Assembly: GCA_943371425.1 (NCBI GenBank)
Contig: CALRUR010000014.1
Span: 1 to 64,000, forward strand
Direction: 5' to 3'
DNA length: 64,000 bases
Source: CAJBVG01 sp943371425
GTDB lineage: Bacteria > Bacteroidota > Bacteroidia > Sphingobacteriales > Sphingobacteriaceae
Under the pieces are notes generated by a model. That model had not been told where the DNA came from. It ran no database searches and saw nothing but the letters and a program-made list of their open reading frames with translations. The translations under genes were made by a program, and so were the position numbers. Below are positions 15,305 to 24,208 of the stretch, piece by piece (position 1 is the stretch's first letter; the number at the start of each line of letters is the position of its first letter).

Positions 15305-16690
15305 ATGTTTAACCAAGATCATCTCCAATTTTTCAATTCCATCTTAACTAAAGAGCAAGTATTAGTTGCCGAAGAAGATAAACTCGATTACTCACACGAT
15401 GAAACCGAAGATTATATTTTCATCCCAGATTTAGTATTGATACCGAATAACACTGCGGAGGTTTCTACAATATTAAAATATTGTAATGAACATTTAATAC
15501 CAGTTACTCCACGTGCAGGCGGAACAGGCTTGAGTGGTGGTGCATTGGCTGTACACGGTGGTGTAATTTTGAGTATGGAACGTTTCAATAAAATTATAGA
15601 AGTAGATGTTCGCAACTTACAATCAACAGTAGAACCGGGAGTAATTACACAAGTGTTTATGGACGAAATTGCGAAGCATGAGTTAATGTATCCGGTTGAT
15701 CCATCGAGCAAAGGTTCCTGTATGTTGGGTGGAAATTTAGCAGAGTCGAGTGGGGGCCCAAGAGCAGTAAAATATGGTACAGTGAGAGATTATGTGTTGA
15801 ACATAGAAATGGTTTTACCTACGGGCGAAATAATTTGGACTGGTGCTAATACTTTGAAATATGCATCTGGATATAACCTCACACAATTAATGATTGGTTC
15901 CGAAGGAACATTGGGTGTTATTACTAAAATTGTGTTCAAACTAGTACCATCACCAAAACATAATTTACTTTTATTAGCTTCTTTTTACGAATCGGAAAAT
16001 GCTTGCGATGCTGTATCTGCTATATTTAGAGCAGGTATTAGCCCTTCGGCATTAGAGTTTATGGAAAAGGATGGAGTAGATTGGGTAGTAAAATACGAAG
16101 GCTTACATTTCGATCAAAAAGAAAACATCAAAGCCTATTTATTAATAGAAGTAGATGGAAACGAGTTAGATTTAATGTACAAAGAATGCGAAGCCATTAC
16201 CGAAGTGCTTTATCAATATAAAGTGGAAGAAGTATTATTTGCAGATTCATCTGCTCAAAAAGAAGAGTGGTGGAAAATGCGCCGGAACATGGCTCACTCT
16301 GTAAAAGCGCACTCTATATATAAAGAAGAAGATACGGTGGTACCTCGTGCAGAGCTTGCAAAATTATTAGCAGGTATAAAAGAAATTGGAGCAAAGTATG
16401 GATTTCAATCGGTTTGCTATGGGCATGCAGGCGACGGAAATTTACACATCAATATTATAAAAGGTACCATGAACGACGACGATTGGAACCATAAATTGAA
16501 AGATGGCATCAAAGAAATTTTTCAATTAACTACGTATTTAAACGGAACCATTTCTGGTGAACATGGCATTGGCTATGTGCAAAAAGAATACATGCCTATT
16601 AAATATTCGGAGGTAAATTTAAATTTGATGAGAGGGATTAAGAAAGTCTTCGACCCTAATGGAATACTCAATCCTGGCAAAATATTCTAA
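15305..16690 (+). CDS. FAD-binding oxidase, GlcD/D-lactate dehydrogenase-like
   Basis: A 461-residue flavoprotein of the vanillyl-alcohol-oxidase/GlcD group that oxidises 2-hydroxy acids such as glycolate or D-lactate. The FAD-binding PCMH domain shows TPRAGGTGLSGGALAVHGGV and GGNLAESSGGPRAVKYGTVR, with GSEGTLGVITK. The C-terminal domain has CYGHAGDGNLHINI and NGTISGEHGIGY, whose His residues bind metal or substrate in relatives. The exact substrate is not decided. No GlcE or GlcF partner lies nearby. Confidence 0.9.
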   Translation: MFNQDHLQFFNSILTKEQVLVAEEDKLDYSHDETEDYIFIPDLVLIPNNTAEVSTILKYCNEHLIPVTPRAGGTGLSGGALAVHGGVILSMERFNKIIEVDVRNLQSTVEPGVITQVFMDEIAKHELMYPVDPSSKGSCMLGGNLAESSGGPRAVKYGTVRDYVLNIEMVLPTGEIIWTGANTLKYASGYNLTQLMIGSEGTLGVITKIVFKLVPSPKHNLLLLASFYESENACDAVSAIFRAGISPSALEFMEKDGVDWVVKYEGLHFDQKENIKAYLLIEVDGNELDLMYKECEAITEVLYQYKVEEVLFADSSAQKEEWWKMRRNMAHSVKAHSIYKEEDTVVPRAELAKLLAGIKEIGAKYGFQSVCYGHAGDGNLHINIIKGTMNDDDWNHKLKDGIKEIFQLTTYLNGTISGEHGIGYVQKEYMPIKYSEVNLNLMRGIKKVFDPNGILNPGKIF

Positions 16691-16736
16691 TTTTTTCCTT
16701 AAAACTGCTAATTCGGCAGTGTGATTTTAGTGTTTA

Positions 16737-16759
16737 ACGACAACCTGTCGTGTTTTTTC
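16737..16759 (+). terminator. Intrinsic terminator after the GlcD-like gene
   Basis: ACGACA-ACC-TGTCGT (16737-16751) followed by G and a T-rich run. Confidence 0.8.
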
Positions 16760-16814
16760 TTGTTTTTTTGCTTTGGTATTTCAATTGATGTATACGTGCC
16801 AAACACAAAATAAT

Positions 16815-16820
16815 AAGGAG
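16815..16820 (+). promoter_or_regulatory. Clear Shine-Dalgarno sequence before hsp20
   Basis: AAGGAG lies eight bases before ATG 16829. Strong ribosome-binding sites are uncommon in this window, so high translation of the chaperone is likely. Confidence 0.7.
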
Positions 16821-16828
16821 AACACAAA

Positions 16829-17269
16829 ATGACTTACGTAAAATTTAAAAACAACGGACCATTAACGAATACAATGTTGAACAAAATGTTTAATCCATTG
16901 TACAATGAATTTCTCGCTCCAAGCATGCACGATTCGGCAACTCATCTACCTGCGGTAAATGTTTTAGAGAGCGAAGATAAATTTCAAATTGAATTAGCTG
17001 CACCGGGATTAGTGAAAGAGGATTTCAACATTAAACTAGAAAAAGAGGTGTTGCATATTTCTACTTCAAAGAAAGCAGAAGAAGTGCAAGAAGGAACTAA
17101 ATACACACGCAAAGAATTCAGTTTTTACTCGTTCAAACGTTCATTCAATTTACCAGAAATTGCAGACCAAGATCAAATTTCTGCAGAGTATAAAGATGGA
17201 ATATTGACTGTATCTATAGCGAAGAAAAAAGAATCTTTGCCGCAAGTAAAAGAAATTAAGATCTCATAA
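16829..17269 (+). CDS. Small heat-shock protein, Hsp20/alpha-crystallin family
   Basis: A 146-residue chaperone. The alpha-crystallin domain spans about residues 38-140: PAVNVLESEDKFQIELAAPG LVKEDFNIKLE, then FSFYSFKRSFNLPEIADQDQ and the conserved AEYKDGILTVSIAKKK (A-x(3)-GxLTV). Hsp20 proteins hold unfolded proteins in oligomers. It is monocistronic between two terminators. The strong ribosome-binding site fits a stress gene. No CIRCE element is visible. Confidence 0.94.
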   Translation: MTYVKFKNNGPLTNTMLNKMFNPLYNEFLAPSMHDSATHLPAVNVLESEDKFQIELAAPGLVKEDFNIKLEKEVLHISTSKKAEEVQEGTKYTRKEFSFYSFKRSFNLPEIADQDQISAEYKDGILTVSIAKKKESLPQVKEIKIS

Positions 17270-17290
17270 TTGGGTTTTTTAGGTTAGGTG

Positions 17291-17327
17291 AACGGCGTGT
17301 TTCAGAAATGAGCACGTCGTTTTTTTA
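17291..17327 (+). terminator. Intrinsic terminator after hsp20
   Basis: AACGGCGTG (17291-17299) pairs with CACGTCGTT (17313-17321) with one G-T pair, followed by a run of T. Confidence 0.82.
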
Positions 17328-17328
17328 T

Positions 17329-17336
17329 TACATTTG
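17329..17336 (+). promoter_or_regulatory. Putative -7 box (TACATTTG)
   Basis: TACATTTG matches TAnnTTTG and lies about 50 bases before ATG 17385. It overlaps the end of the preceding terminator. Confidence 0.4.
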
Positions 17337-17384
17337 TATAAGAACACAAATAAATTTTCGTTTTTGAAAAGATTAATATAGAAT

Positions 17385-17924
17385 ATGAAAAAGATAATTT
17401 TCGCGATTAGTATTATATGCAGTACAATAGTATGGAACAATGCCTATTCACAAAAAAGTTTTTCTTGGGATCGTGTTGTTTTTGGTGGAAACTTTGGAAT
17501 GAGTTTTTCTACTTATGAGTCGCTAGTTGCCTTGTCGCCTAGCGTGGGCTATAGGTTTACAGAGAAGTTAACTGTTGGAACTGGTATTATTTATCAATAC
17601 TACGGAGTAAAGTTTCCGAACTTCAAATATAACTACAATAACTACGGAGGTAGGTTATACGGTACGTATCAAATTAATGATTTTTTAATTGCACATACCG
17701 AATTTGAAACACTAAATTTAGAGTACATTAGTTACAATCCACTCGGAAATCCGGACGGATCTTTGAGAAGAACCGTTAACAGTTGGTTCGTAGGTGGAGG
17801 ATATAGACAATACTTTTCGCGCAACTCCACCATCGATTTAATGGTGCTTTATAATTTAACAGAAACACCATTTACCCCTTACAGTAATCCGGTAATTAGA
17901 GTAGGTTTTGGTATCGGATTGTAA
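17385..17924 (+). CDS. Predicted outer-membrane beta-barrel protein
   Basis: A 179-residue exported protein. The signal peptide is cleaved near AYS-Q (residue 22-23). The mature part reads as eight antiparallel strands with alternating aromatic residues (VVFGGNFGMSFSTYESL, LSPSVGYRFTEKLTVGTGII, SWFVGGGYRQYF) and ends VGFGIGL. The pattern matches small Bacteroidota outer-membrane barrels with an ompA-like or PorT-like fold. Function is not known. Confidence 0.7.
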   Translation: MKKIIFAISIICSTIVWNNAYSQKSFSWDRVVFGGNFGMSFSTYESLVALSPSVGYRFTEKLTVGTGIIYQYYGVKFPNFKYNYNNYGGRLYGTYQINDFLIAHTEFETLNLEYISYNPLGNPDGSLRRTVNSWFVGGGYRQYFSRNSTIDLMVLYNLTETPFTPYSNPVIRVGFGIGL

Positions 17925-17948
17925 AAAAAATATAAAAATTTTCAAAAA

Positions 17949-18440
17949 TTACGAACGCATGTTTATGAACTGAAGAGCTTGTTCGAAGCTTTCGGAGCGC
18001 AATAATTGTATCACTTCTTGCAAATCATCAATCTTTTTTCCACTTACTCTTAGCTGATCATTTTGTATTTGAGCTTCTACTTTTAACTTAGAATCTTTAA
18101 TTTTTTTTACAATTTGTTTTGCTAATTCTTTATCAATTCCATCTTTAATTTTTACTTCTTTACGTATCATATTTCCAGAAGCAATTTCATCTTTTCCGAA
18201 GTCGAAACATTTTGGGTCGATGCCCTGCTTCATAGACCTGCCAATGATTACATCGCTTATGGCTTTTACACGCATGTCGTTTTCGGTGAGAATATTTATA
18301 AGATTTAATTTCTTATCATACTCAATTTCTGTCTTCGATCCGTTGAAGTCATAACGATTAATAATTTCTTTTTTTGCATTGTTAATTGCATTGTCGAGTA
18401 GTTGAAAATCTACTTTGCTTACGATGTCGAATGTTGGCAT
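17949..18440 (-). CDS. yajQ: YajQ family cyclic-di-GMP/nucleotide-binding protein
   Basis: A 163-residue protein with the full YajQ pattern: PTFDIVSKVDFQLLDNAINN at the start, NRYDFNGSKTEI, KQGIDPKCFDFGKDEIASGN and LRVSGKKIDDLQEVIQLLRS at the end. YajQ proteins have two ferredoxin-like domains and bind nucleotides; some bind cyclic di-GMP and act with LysR-type regulators. Length is normal. It is monocistronic and convergent with the gene ending at 17924. Confidence 0.93.
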   Translation of the reverse strand: MPTFDIVSKVDFQLLDNAINNAKKEIINRYDFNGSKTEIEYDKKLNLINILTENDMRVKAISDVIIGRSMKQGIDPKCFDFGKDEIASGNMIRKEVKIKDGIDKELAKQIVKKIKDSKLKVEAQIQNDQLRVSGKKIDDLQEVIQLLRSESFEQALQFINMRS

Positions 18441-18683
18441 GTTGATAACTTTTTTTTAAAGTTTATTTTTTAAATAAATAATTTTAAATTTGTAAAAGAA
18501 TTTGAGTTGAATCAAAAAAAACATTTCAACACATTTTCAACACAAGGTTCTTTGACTAATTTTATAATGATGATACGGAAATCTTCGGACGACCGATTCA
18601 CAAATATCGATGTGATATCGACAATAAAAAAATAAATCATCAAAAAACCAAACAATTTAATTTTTAACTTAAAACAAAAAAAC

Positions 18684-19037
18684 ATGGAAAAAGCAAAAAA
18701 AGCACCAGCAAAGAAAAAAGCTGCTGCTAAAAAACCAGCTGTAAAAAAAGCAGCAAAGAAAGCAGCTCCTAAAAAAGCAGCAGCTAAAAAAGCAGCTCCA
18801 AAGAAAGTAGCTAAGAAAGCAGCTCCTAAAAAAGTAGCTAAAAAAGCAGCTCCTAAGAAAGTAGCTAAAAAAGCAGCTCCTAAGAAAGCAGCTAAAAAAG
18901 CAGCTCCTAAGAAAGCAGCTAAGAAAGCAGCTCCTAAGAAAGCAGCAGCTAAAAAAGCAGCACCAAAAAAAAAAGTAGCTAAAAAAGCAACTTCAAAAAA
19001 AGCGGCTAAACCAGCTGCTTCTGGCGATATGAAATAA
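18684..19037 (+). CDS. Histone H1-like Lys/Ala/Pro repeat protein
   Basis: A 117-residue, extremely basic protein made almost entirely of KKAAPKKAAKKAAPKK and KKVAKKAAPKK repeats, ending in SGDMK. It resembles the tail of histone H1 and the chlamydial Hc proteins, which coat DNA. The DNA is a tandem array of 24-33-base units with AAAGCAGCT cores. Copy number may vary between strains. An ORF on the opposite strand (18512-19066) is only its shadow. A terminator follows, and ppk1 starts about 110 bases later. Confidence 0.88.
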   Translation: MEKAKKAPAKKKAAAKKPAVKKAAKKAAPKKAAAKKAAPKKVAKKAAPKKVAKKAAPKKVAKKAAPKKAAKKAAPKKAAKKAAPKKAAAKKAAPKKKVAKKATSKKAAKPAASGDMK

Positions 19038-19089
19038 TTTATCGTTAAATATTCGAGTGTTAACACAAATTTAACACTTTAGTAACTTT

Positions 19090-19130
19090 AAAAATAGCTC
19101 TGATAATTCTTTCAGGGCTATTTTTGTTTT
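19090..19130 (+). terminator. Intrinsic terminator after the histone-like gene
   Basis: AAAAATAGCTCTGA (19090-19103) and TCAGGGCTATTTTT (19112-19125) pair with one G-T pair around an 8-base loop, and T-rich sequence follows. Confidence 0.85.
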
Positions 19131-19149
19131 TAGTTGTATATTGCAAAAA

Positions 19150-21207
19150 ATGCCTAAAAACACTCCTAAACCCCCTTTTATAAACCGCGAAATATCTTGG
19201 TTGCTCTTCAACGATCGTGTATTGCAAGAGGCTCACGACCCTACCGTTCCTTTATTTGAACGTTTGCGTTTTATGGGTATTTTTTCAAACAACCTCGATG
19301 AGTTTTTTAGAGTACGTGTGGCATCTGCAACCCGTATGTTGGCAGTCGACAAAAAAGACAAAGAACGAATTAAATACAATCCGGAGAAGGTTCTAAAACA
19401 AATAAAACAAATAGTAATAAAACAACAGCAAAAATTTGAATCGCTTTATAACGATGTTTTATTAAAAGAATTGGCAGAAGAAAAAGTATTCATTATAAAT
19501 GAAAACCAACTAAACGTATCTAAAGGTAAATTTGTAAAACAATATTTTAGAGATAAAATTTTACCAAGTTTAGTTCCCATAATGATAGAAAAGGAGAAAC
19601 CTTTTCCGTATCTAAAAGACAGGTCTATTTATTTAGTAGTAAAACTATTTAAGCCCGAAGAGCCCAGTAAATACAAGCTTTCTGTGCTCGAATTGCCTAC
19701 AGATTTACATTCTCGCTTTTTAGTTTTACCCGAAACCAATAATTTAAAATACATTATTTTACTTGATGATGTAATTCGGTATTGTTTAGATGATATTTAC
19801 CACATCTTTAACATGCCCGCTTACGAAGCATACACCATTAAGCTTACCAGAGATGCAGAAGTAGATTTCGACTTAAACGATTTACAGCTCAACTTGCTCG
19901 ATTCTTTTACTAAAAGTTTAAAGCAACGTAAACGAGGCAAGCCTGTTCGTTTTGTATACGACCAGTCGATGCCCAGAGATTTACTTAAATTTTTAAAAGA
20001 AAAACAAAATTTATCCATCGATAATTTAATACCCGGTGGCAAGTACCATAATTTTAAAGATTTTATTTCTTTTCCAACTTTAAAGTTACCGCACTTAAAT
20101 TATTCTGAGAACATCCCCTTAGATATTCCTTCTTTCAACCAATCAAACAGTATTTTTGGAGCCATTGCCAGTTCAGATCGAATTGTGCATTTGCCTTACC
20201 AAAAGTTCGATTACATTATCCAATTCTTACGAGAAGCAGCCATAGACCCCAAAGTAGAGTCGATTAAAATTACTCTTTACAGAATAGCTAAAGAGTCGAT
20301 GGTAGCCAATGCCCTTATAAATGCTGCGCGAAATGGTAAAAAGGTATTAGTAGTATTGGAGTTAAAAGCAAGGTTCGACGAGGAGAATAATATTTACTGG
20401 ACTCAAAAGTTTTTAGAAGAAGGAGTGAAAGTATTACACAGTGTGCCAAACATGAAAATTCATTCTAAAATATGTTTGGTAAGTCGCAAAGAAAAAGGAG
20501 AAAATACCCTGTATGCAAACATCAGTACAGGTAATTTTAATGAAAAAACAGCCAGAATTTATGCCGACGAATCTATTTTTACGGCTAATAAAAAAATCAC
20601 TACAGAACTACATAAAGTATTTGAGCATTTAGAACGCGGCACTATTGATGGGGAATACAAAAACATTTTAGTATCGCCCATTAACCTGCGGAAACATATT
20701 GAGAAATTGATTAAAAGAGAAACTCAAAATGCCTTAAAAGGTAAAAAAGCGAGTATCTTACTTAAATTAAACAGTTTAGCCGACGAAAAAATAATAGAAT
20801 TACTCTACGAAGCCTCTCGTGCAGGTGTAAAAATTAAGATTATTGTTCGAGGAATTTGCTGTTTGGTACCAGGTAGAAAGAATTTTTCTGAAAACATAGA
20901 AGTTATTAGTATTATTGACAGGTACTTGGAACATGCCCGTATATTTAGTTTCCATAACAGTGGCAAAGAAGTGATGTACATTTCTTCTGCTGATTTAATG
21001 CTTCGAAATTTAGACATGAGGGTAGAAGTGGCCATTCCAATTTTAGATAACCATGTTAAAAAAGAAATAAAATCGATTTTAGAATTACAATTAAAAGATA
21101 ATACCAAAGCCAGAATTATAAATAAAGAAAATAACAATGCATACAAGTTGAATGATGAACAAGCACATCGCTCGCAGTATGAAACGTATAGGTTGCTGAA
21201 GCAGTAA
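19150..21207 (+). CDS. ppk1: Polyphosphate kinase 1
   Basis: A 685-residue enzyme that makes polyphosphate from ATP. The N-terminal domain starts FINREISWLLFNDRVLQEAH and NNLDEFFRVRVA, as in all PPK1. The phosphorylated His438 sits in NMKIHSKICLV and the second catalytic His600 in IFSFHNSGKEV, with YANISTGNFNEKTARIYAD between. I chose ATG 19150 over TTG 19141 because it is the standard codon and gives the normal N-terminus. ppx lies just downstream, separated by a word-repeat array. Confidence 0.95.
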   Translation: MPKNTPKPPFINREISWLLFNDRVLQEAHDPTVPLFERLRFMGIFSNNLDEFFRVRVASATRMLAVDKKDKERIKYNPEKVLKQIKQIVIKQQQKFESLYNDVLLKELAEEKVFIINENQLNVSKGKFVKQYFRDKILPSLVPIMIEKEKPFPYLKDRSIYLVVKLFKPEEPSKYKLSVLELPTDLHSRFLVLPETNNLKYIILLDDVIRYCLDDIYHIFNMPAYEAYTIKLTRDAEVDFDLNDLQLNLLDSFTKSLKQRKRGKPVRFVYDQSMPRDLLKFLKEKQNLSIDNLIPGGKYHNFKDFISFPTLKLPHLNYSENIPLDIPSFNQSNSIFGAIASSDRIVHLPYQKFDYIIQFLREAAIDPKVESIKITLYRIAKESMVANALINAARNGKKVLVVLELKARFDEENNIYWTQKFLEEGVKVLHSVPNMKIHSKICLVSRKEKGENTLYANISTGNFNEKTARIYADESIFTANKKITTELHKVFEHLERGTIDGEYKNILVSPINLRKHIEKLIKRETQNALKGKKASILLKLNSLADEKIIELLYEASRAGVKIKIIVRGICCLVPGRKNFSENIEVISIIDRYLEHARIFSFHNSGKEVMYISSADLMLRNLDMRVEVAIPILDNHVKKEIKSILELQLKDNTKARIINKENNNAYKLNDEQAHRSQYETYRLLKQ

Positions 21208-21210
21208 CGG

Positions 21211-21378
21211 TTTTCGAAATGTCGAATTTTCGAAAGGTCGAAATTTCGAATAGTCGAATTGTCGAATGGTCGAATTGTCGAAAGCAACAGAGTACTAATA
21301 ACAAAATAACTTAATAAACAATAACTAATAACTAATAACCACGGTCTAACGACTAAAGACTAACTACTAACTACTAAG
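21211..21378. repeat. Word-repeat array D (GTCGAAT, ACTAATA, CTAACGACTAA)
   Basis: Three successive word blocks fill the ppk1-ppx gap. TTTCGAAA/GTCGAAT units run 21211-21283. After AAAGCAACAGAG, ACTAATAAC-type units run 21293-21340. Then CTAACGACTAAAGACTAACTAC units run 21346-21378 up to three bases before the ppx ATG. The TCGAA block is self-complementary. The CGACTAA word recurs in arrays E, F, L and M. Confidence 0.9.
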
Positions 21379-21380
21379 AA

Positions 21381-22256
21381 ATGAGATATGCTGCCATAGA
21401 TATAGGTTCCAATGCTGTGCGTTTGTTAATTGCAAACATCATAGAAGCGGAAGATGGGTACTACTATAAAAAAGATACACTGTTACGAATTCCTTTGCGT
21501 TTGGGCGACGATGCTTTTTTAAATCAGAAATTATCTGAGAAAAAAATTAAAGAATTAAGCCAGTCGATGGTAGCGTTTAGAAACTTAATGGATGTTTTTA
21601 AAGTTACGGAATACAGAGCATTTGCTACTTCGGCGATGCGTGAAGCTAAAAATGGCAAAGAGGTAATTAGTAGAATTAAGAAAGAATCGAATGTTAAAAT
21701 TGAAATCATTACAGGCGAAATAGAAGCTCAAATGATTTACTCTTCGCATATTGAGGATACACTCGACCATAAAAAGAATTATTTATACATTGATGTTGGT
21801 GGAGGAAGTACAGAACTTTCGATCTTTTCTAAAAACACAGTAGTGGCTGCAGAATCATTTAACATTGGTACCATCAGAATGTTAGATAATAAAGATACCG
21901 AAGCCGAATGGGCTCGTATGCGCGATTGGATTAAAGAACATACCAAGAACCTGAAACCAATGTTTGGCATCGGTACAGGAGGTAATATCAATAAACTACA
22001 CCGTTTATCTGGCGAGAAGGACGAAACTCCTTTAACATATGCGAAATTAAAATCATTGTACAATTATTTGAATTCTTACTCTCTAAAAGAACGTATTCAA
22101 ATTTTAGAATTAAACCAAGATCGCGCCGATGTAATTATACCCGCTTCAGAAATATTCTTAACCATTATGAAATGGGCCGGTGTAAAGTCTATACACGTAC
22201 CAAAAGTTGGGCTTGTAGATGGGATTATTGTGCACCTTATGGAGCAGAGTCTTTAG
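21381..22256 (+). CDS. ppx: Exopolyphosphatase, Ppx/GppA family
   Basis: A 291-residue phosphatase of the ASKHA fold that hydrolyses polyphosphate or pppGpp. Motifs: AAIDIGSNAVRLLI (phosphate 1), YRAFATSAMREAKNG, IDVGGGSTELSIF (phosphate 2) and GIGTGGNINKL. It has only the short Ppx core, without the long C-terminal HD domain of E. coli Ppx. It pairs with ppk1 upstream. The last codons AGT-CTT-TAG are the first word of array E. Confidence 0.93.
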   Translation: MRYAAIDIGSNAVRLLIANIIEAEDGYYYKKDTLLRIPLRLGDDAFLNQKLSEKKIKELSQSMVAFRNLMDVFKVTEYRAFATSAMREAKNGKEVISRIKKESNVKIEIITGEIEAQMIYSSHIEDTLDHKKNYLYIDVGGGSTELSIFSKNTVVAAESFNIGTIRMLDNKDTEAEWARMRDWIKEHTKNLKPMFGIGTGGNINKLHRLSGEKDETPLTYAKLKSLYNYLNSYSLKERIQILELNQDRADVIIPASEIFLTIMKWAGVKSIHVPKVGLVDGIIVHLMEQSL

Positions 22257-22352
22257 TCATTAGTCTTTAGTCTTTAGAATTCTTGCTAATAGTAAATATT
22301 TGTGCAAGCTAGCTCAGAGTTATGTTTTCTAAAGACTAAAGACTAACGACTA
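22246..22352. repeat. Word-repeat array E, hairpin giving both convergent genes their stops
   Basis: Left arm 22248-22278 (AGTCTTTAG-type words) and right arm 22328-22352 pair for 24 bases with one mismatch around a 49-base spacer. The ppx stop TAG (22254-22256) is in the left arm. The stop of the opposite-strand MCE gene (CTA at 22350-22352, read TAG) is in the right arm. Confidence 0.92.
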
Positions 22353-23339
22353 TTTTATCTTCAACGAATCCGACTCCTTATACTTCTTACTGCCTCCGCC
22401 GAATACAGAAACATTCACATATCTCTTCGGATTTAATCGTAGGTCAACAAGCAAACGGTCTAAATCTCTCGACGATTGATTTAAGTTGTGGTACAATTTA
22501 TCGTCGTTTACCAACATACCCAAAGTTCCTTGGCCTGTATTTATTTTTTCGGTAATAATTGCAATATCTTCTAATGCTTTATTTGCACGATCTATGGTTG
22601 ATATGAAATTGATGCGTGTAAGCGAATCACTTATTTGATCGATGTTCGAAATAATGTCTGAAATTTTTTGATTGTTGTTTTTTAAGTTAGAGCTAATGCT
22701 TTCTATATTACTAGAAATAACTTTAAACCTCGCGGCTTGGTACTTCACCATTGAATCTACACGAGTAGCCGTTACTTCAAGTGTTTCGATACTGCGTTTA
22801 ATACTGGCAAAACTTTGGTCTATATTAGATCTGAAATTTGGGTTTAAAATGTATTGTATCGACACCAAAATAGAATCCATGGTGCTCAATAATTTCTCCG
22901 CTTTTTGTTTAACGGGTAAAACCTCTGAGTTTACAGATTCTGCTAAACTCATTTCAGTATCGGTTCTTAAAGTATCGCCCTCTTCAATAAAAGTTCGCGA
23001 ATCGCCAAATTGTAAAACCACCGCCTTGGCACCTAAGAGATCCTGACTGATGATTTTTGCAATAGTATTATCTGGAATTTGTAAGCCTGGCTTAAGAGTA
23101 AGGGTGGCAATAATGGTACCTCTTTCGGTTAATTCTAAATTACTTACTTTACCAACAGCATACCCATTGTACAAAATAGGATTCGATTCTTTAATGCCGT
23201 TTATTTGTGCATATTCTGCATAAATATCTACAGTATCAGTAAATACTTCTGTTCCTTTTAAGTAATTATACCCTAAAATTAAAATGGTAACTGATAGTAC
23301 AGTTATAATGCCGACTTTTGTTTCGTTGTTGATTTTCAC
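22350..23339 (-). CDS. MCE/MlaD family lipid-transport protein
   Basis: A 329-residue protein with one N-terminal membrane helix (VGIITVLSVTILILGYNYL) and an MCE domain at about 36-118 (ADIYAEYAQINGIKESNPIL, NGYAVGKVSNLEL, IPDNTIAKIISQDLLGAKAV). The C-terminal half is a long coiled coil with repeated SNIDQISDSL-type heptads. MCE proteins carry phospholipids between the inner and outer membranes. The permease and ATPase (MlaE/F) are not adjacent. The amidase gene lies 23 bases upstream, so the two are probably co-transcribed. Confidence 0.9.
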   Translation of the reverse strand: MKINNETKVGIITVLSVTILILGYNYLKGTEVFTDTVDIYAEYAQINGIKESNPILYNGYAVGKVSNLELTERGTIIATLTLKPGLQIPDNTIAKIISQDLLGAKAVVLQFGDSRTFIEEGDTLRTDTEMSLAESVNSEVLPVKQKAEKLLSTMDSILVSIQYILNPNFRSNIDQSFASIKRSIETLEVTATRVDSMVKYQAARFKVISSNIESISSNLKNNNQKISDIISNIDQISDSLTRINFISTIDRANKALEDIAIITEKINTGQGTLGMLVNDDKLYHNLNQSSRDLDRLLVDLRLNPKRYVNVSVFGGGSKKYKESDSLKIK

Positions 23340-23362
23340 GGTAGAAAATTTCTCAAATATAC

Positions 23363-24148
23363 TTATTTTTCCTTCTCTAACTCTTCTTTATAGGCTTTAA
23401 AGGCCAAATAAATAGATTTAGCAATGCTTTCTTGTCCAACTTCAGAACTTAAAAACTCTTCTTCATTTTTATTTGATAAGAATCCGCTCTCAATTAGTAC
23501 AGAAGGCATATTAGTTTTGTAAAGTACAATAAATCCTGCTTGTTTTACTCCTCTATTGTATCTTTTTAACTTCGTAGTAAACTGATCTTGTACTTTCGAG
23601 GCCAAAAATAAACTTTTATCTATGTTAACATTCTGATATAACGAAAATATTATATACGCCTCTGTTGATTTAGGGTCGAATCCATCGTAATTCTTCTCAT
23701 AATTATCTTCTAACAAGATTACTGAGTTTTCTCTTTTCGCAACGTTTAAATTTGCCTCCGAAACGTGTAAACCCATAGCGTAAGTTTCTGAACCAAAGGC
23801 TGATTTATTGGCACTAGAGTTGCAATGTAAAGAAATAAATAAGTCGGCTTTGGCTCTATTTGCAATGTTTGCTCGCTCAATTAAATCAATAAATTCATCG
23901 GTTTTACGAGTATACACCACTTTAATGTTAGGGTAATTTTCTTCAAAATATTTACCCAATTTTAGCGCAATGGCCAACGTAACTTCTTTTTCTTTAGAAT
24001 GTATGCCTAAACATCCGGCATCATGTCCGCCATGCCCTGCATCAATTACAACGGTTTTAATTTTGTATAGATTCGTAGGACTTGCGTATGTTTGTGCAGT
24101 AATTATACCAAGTATTATGATAAATGTGGATAAGAGTATTTTCTTCAC
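23363..24148 (-). CDS. N-acetylmuramoyl-L-alanine amidase (AmiC type)
   Basis: A 261-residue exported zinc amidase that cuts the stem peptide from peptidoglycan. The signal peptide ends near TYA-S. Catalytic features: VVIDAGHGGHDAG (first zinc His), a Glu in TRKTDEFIDLIERANIAN, SLHCNSS (second zinc His) and VLIESGFLSNKNEE (catalytic Glu). Length fits an amidase domain without SPOR or LysM modules. It is divergent from lptD with 60 bases between, a gene order common in Bacteroidota. Confidence 0.92.
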   Translation of the reverse strand: MKKILLSTFIIILGIITAQTYASPTNLYKIKTVVIDAGHGGHDAGCLGIHSKEKEVTLAIALKLGKYFEENYPNIKVVYTRKTDEFIDLIERANIANRAKADLFISLHCNSSANKSAFGSETYAMGLHVSEANLNVAKRENSVILLEDNYEKNYDGFDPKSTEAYIIFSLYQNVNIDKSLFLASKVQDQFTTKLKRYNRGVKQAGFIVLYKTNMPSVLIESGFLSNKNEEEFLSSEVGQESIAKSIYLAFKAYKEELEKEK

Positions 24149-24184
24149 GGTAATTTATTCCTTAATTTTTCGTTAATTCGCTTG

Positions 24185-24192
24185 CAAAAATA
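24185..24192 (-). promoter_or_regulatory. Putative -7 box for the amidase-MCE operon
   Basis: On the minus strand this reads TATTTTTG (TAnnTTTG), about 37 bases before the amidase ATG. No clear -33 TTG was found. Confidence 0.35.
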
Positions 24193-24208
24193 GTATTCAT
24201 AGCCGACT

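Noticed and set aside
18512..19066. 184-residue ORF opposite the histone-like gene
   Set aside because: It is only the complement of the Lys/Ala repeat, read as Ala/Phe/Leu repeats.
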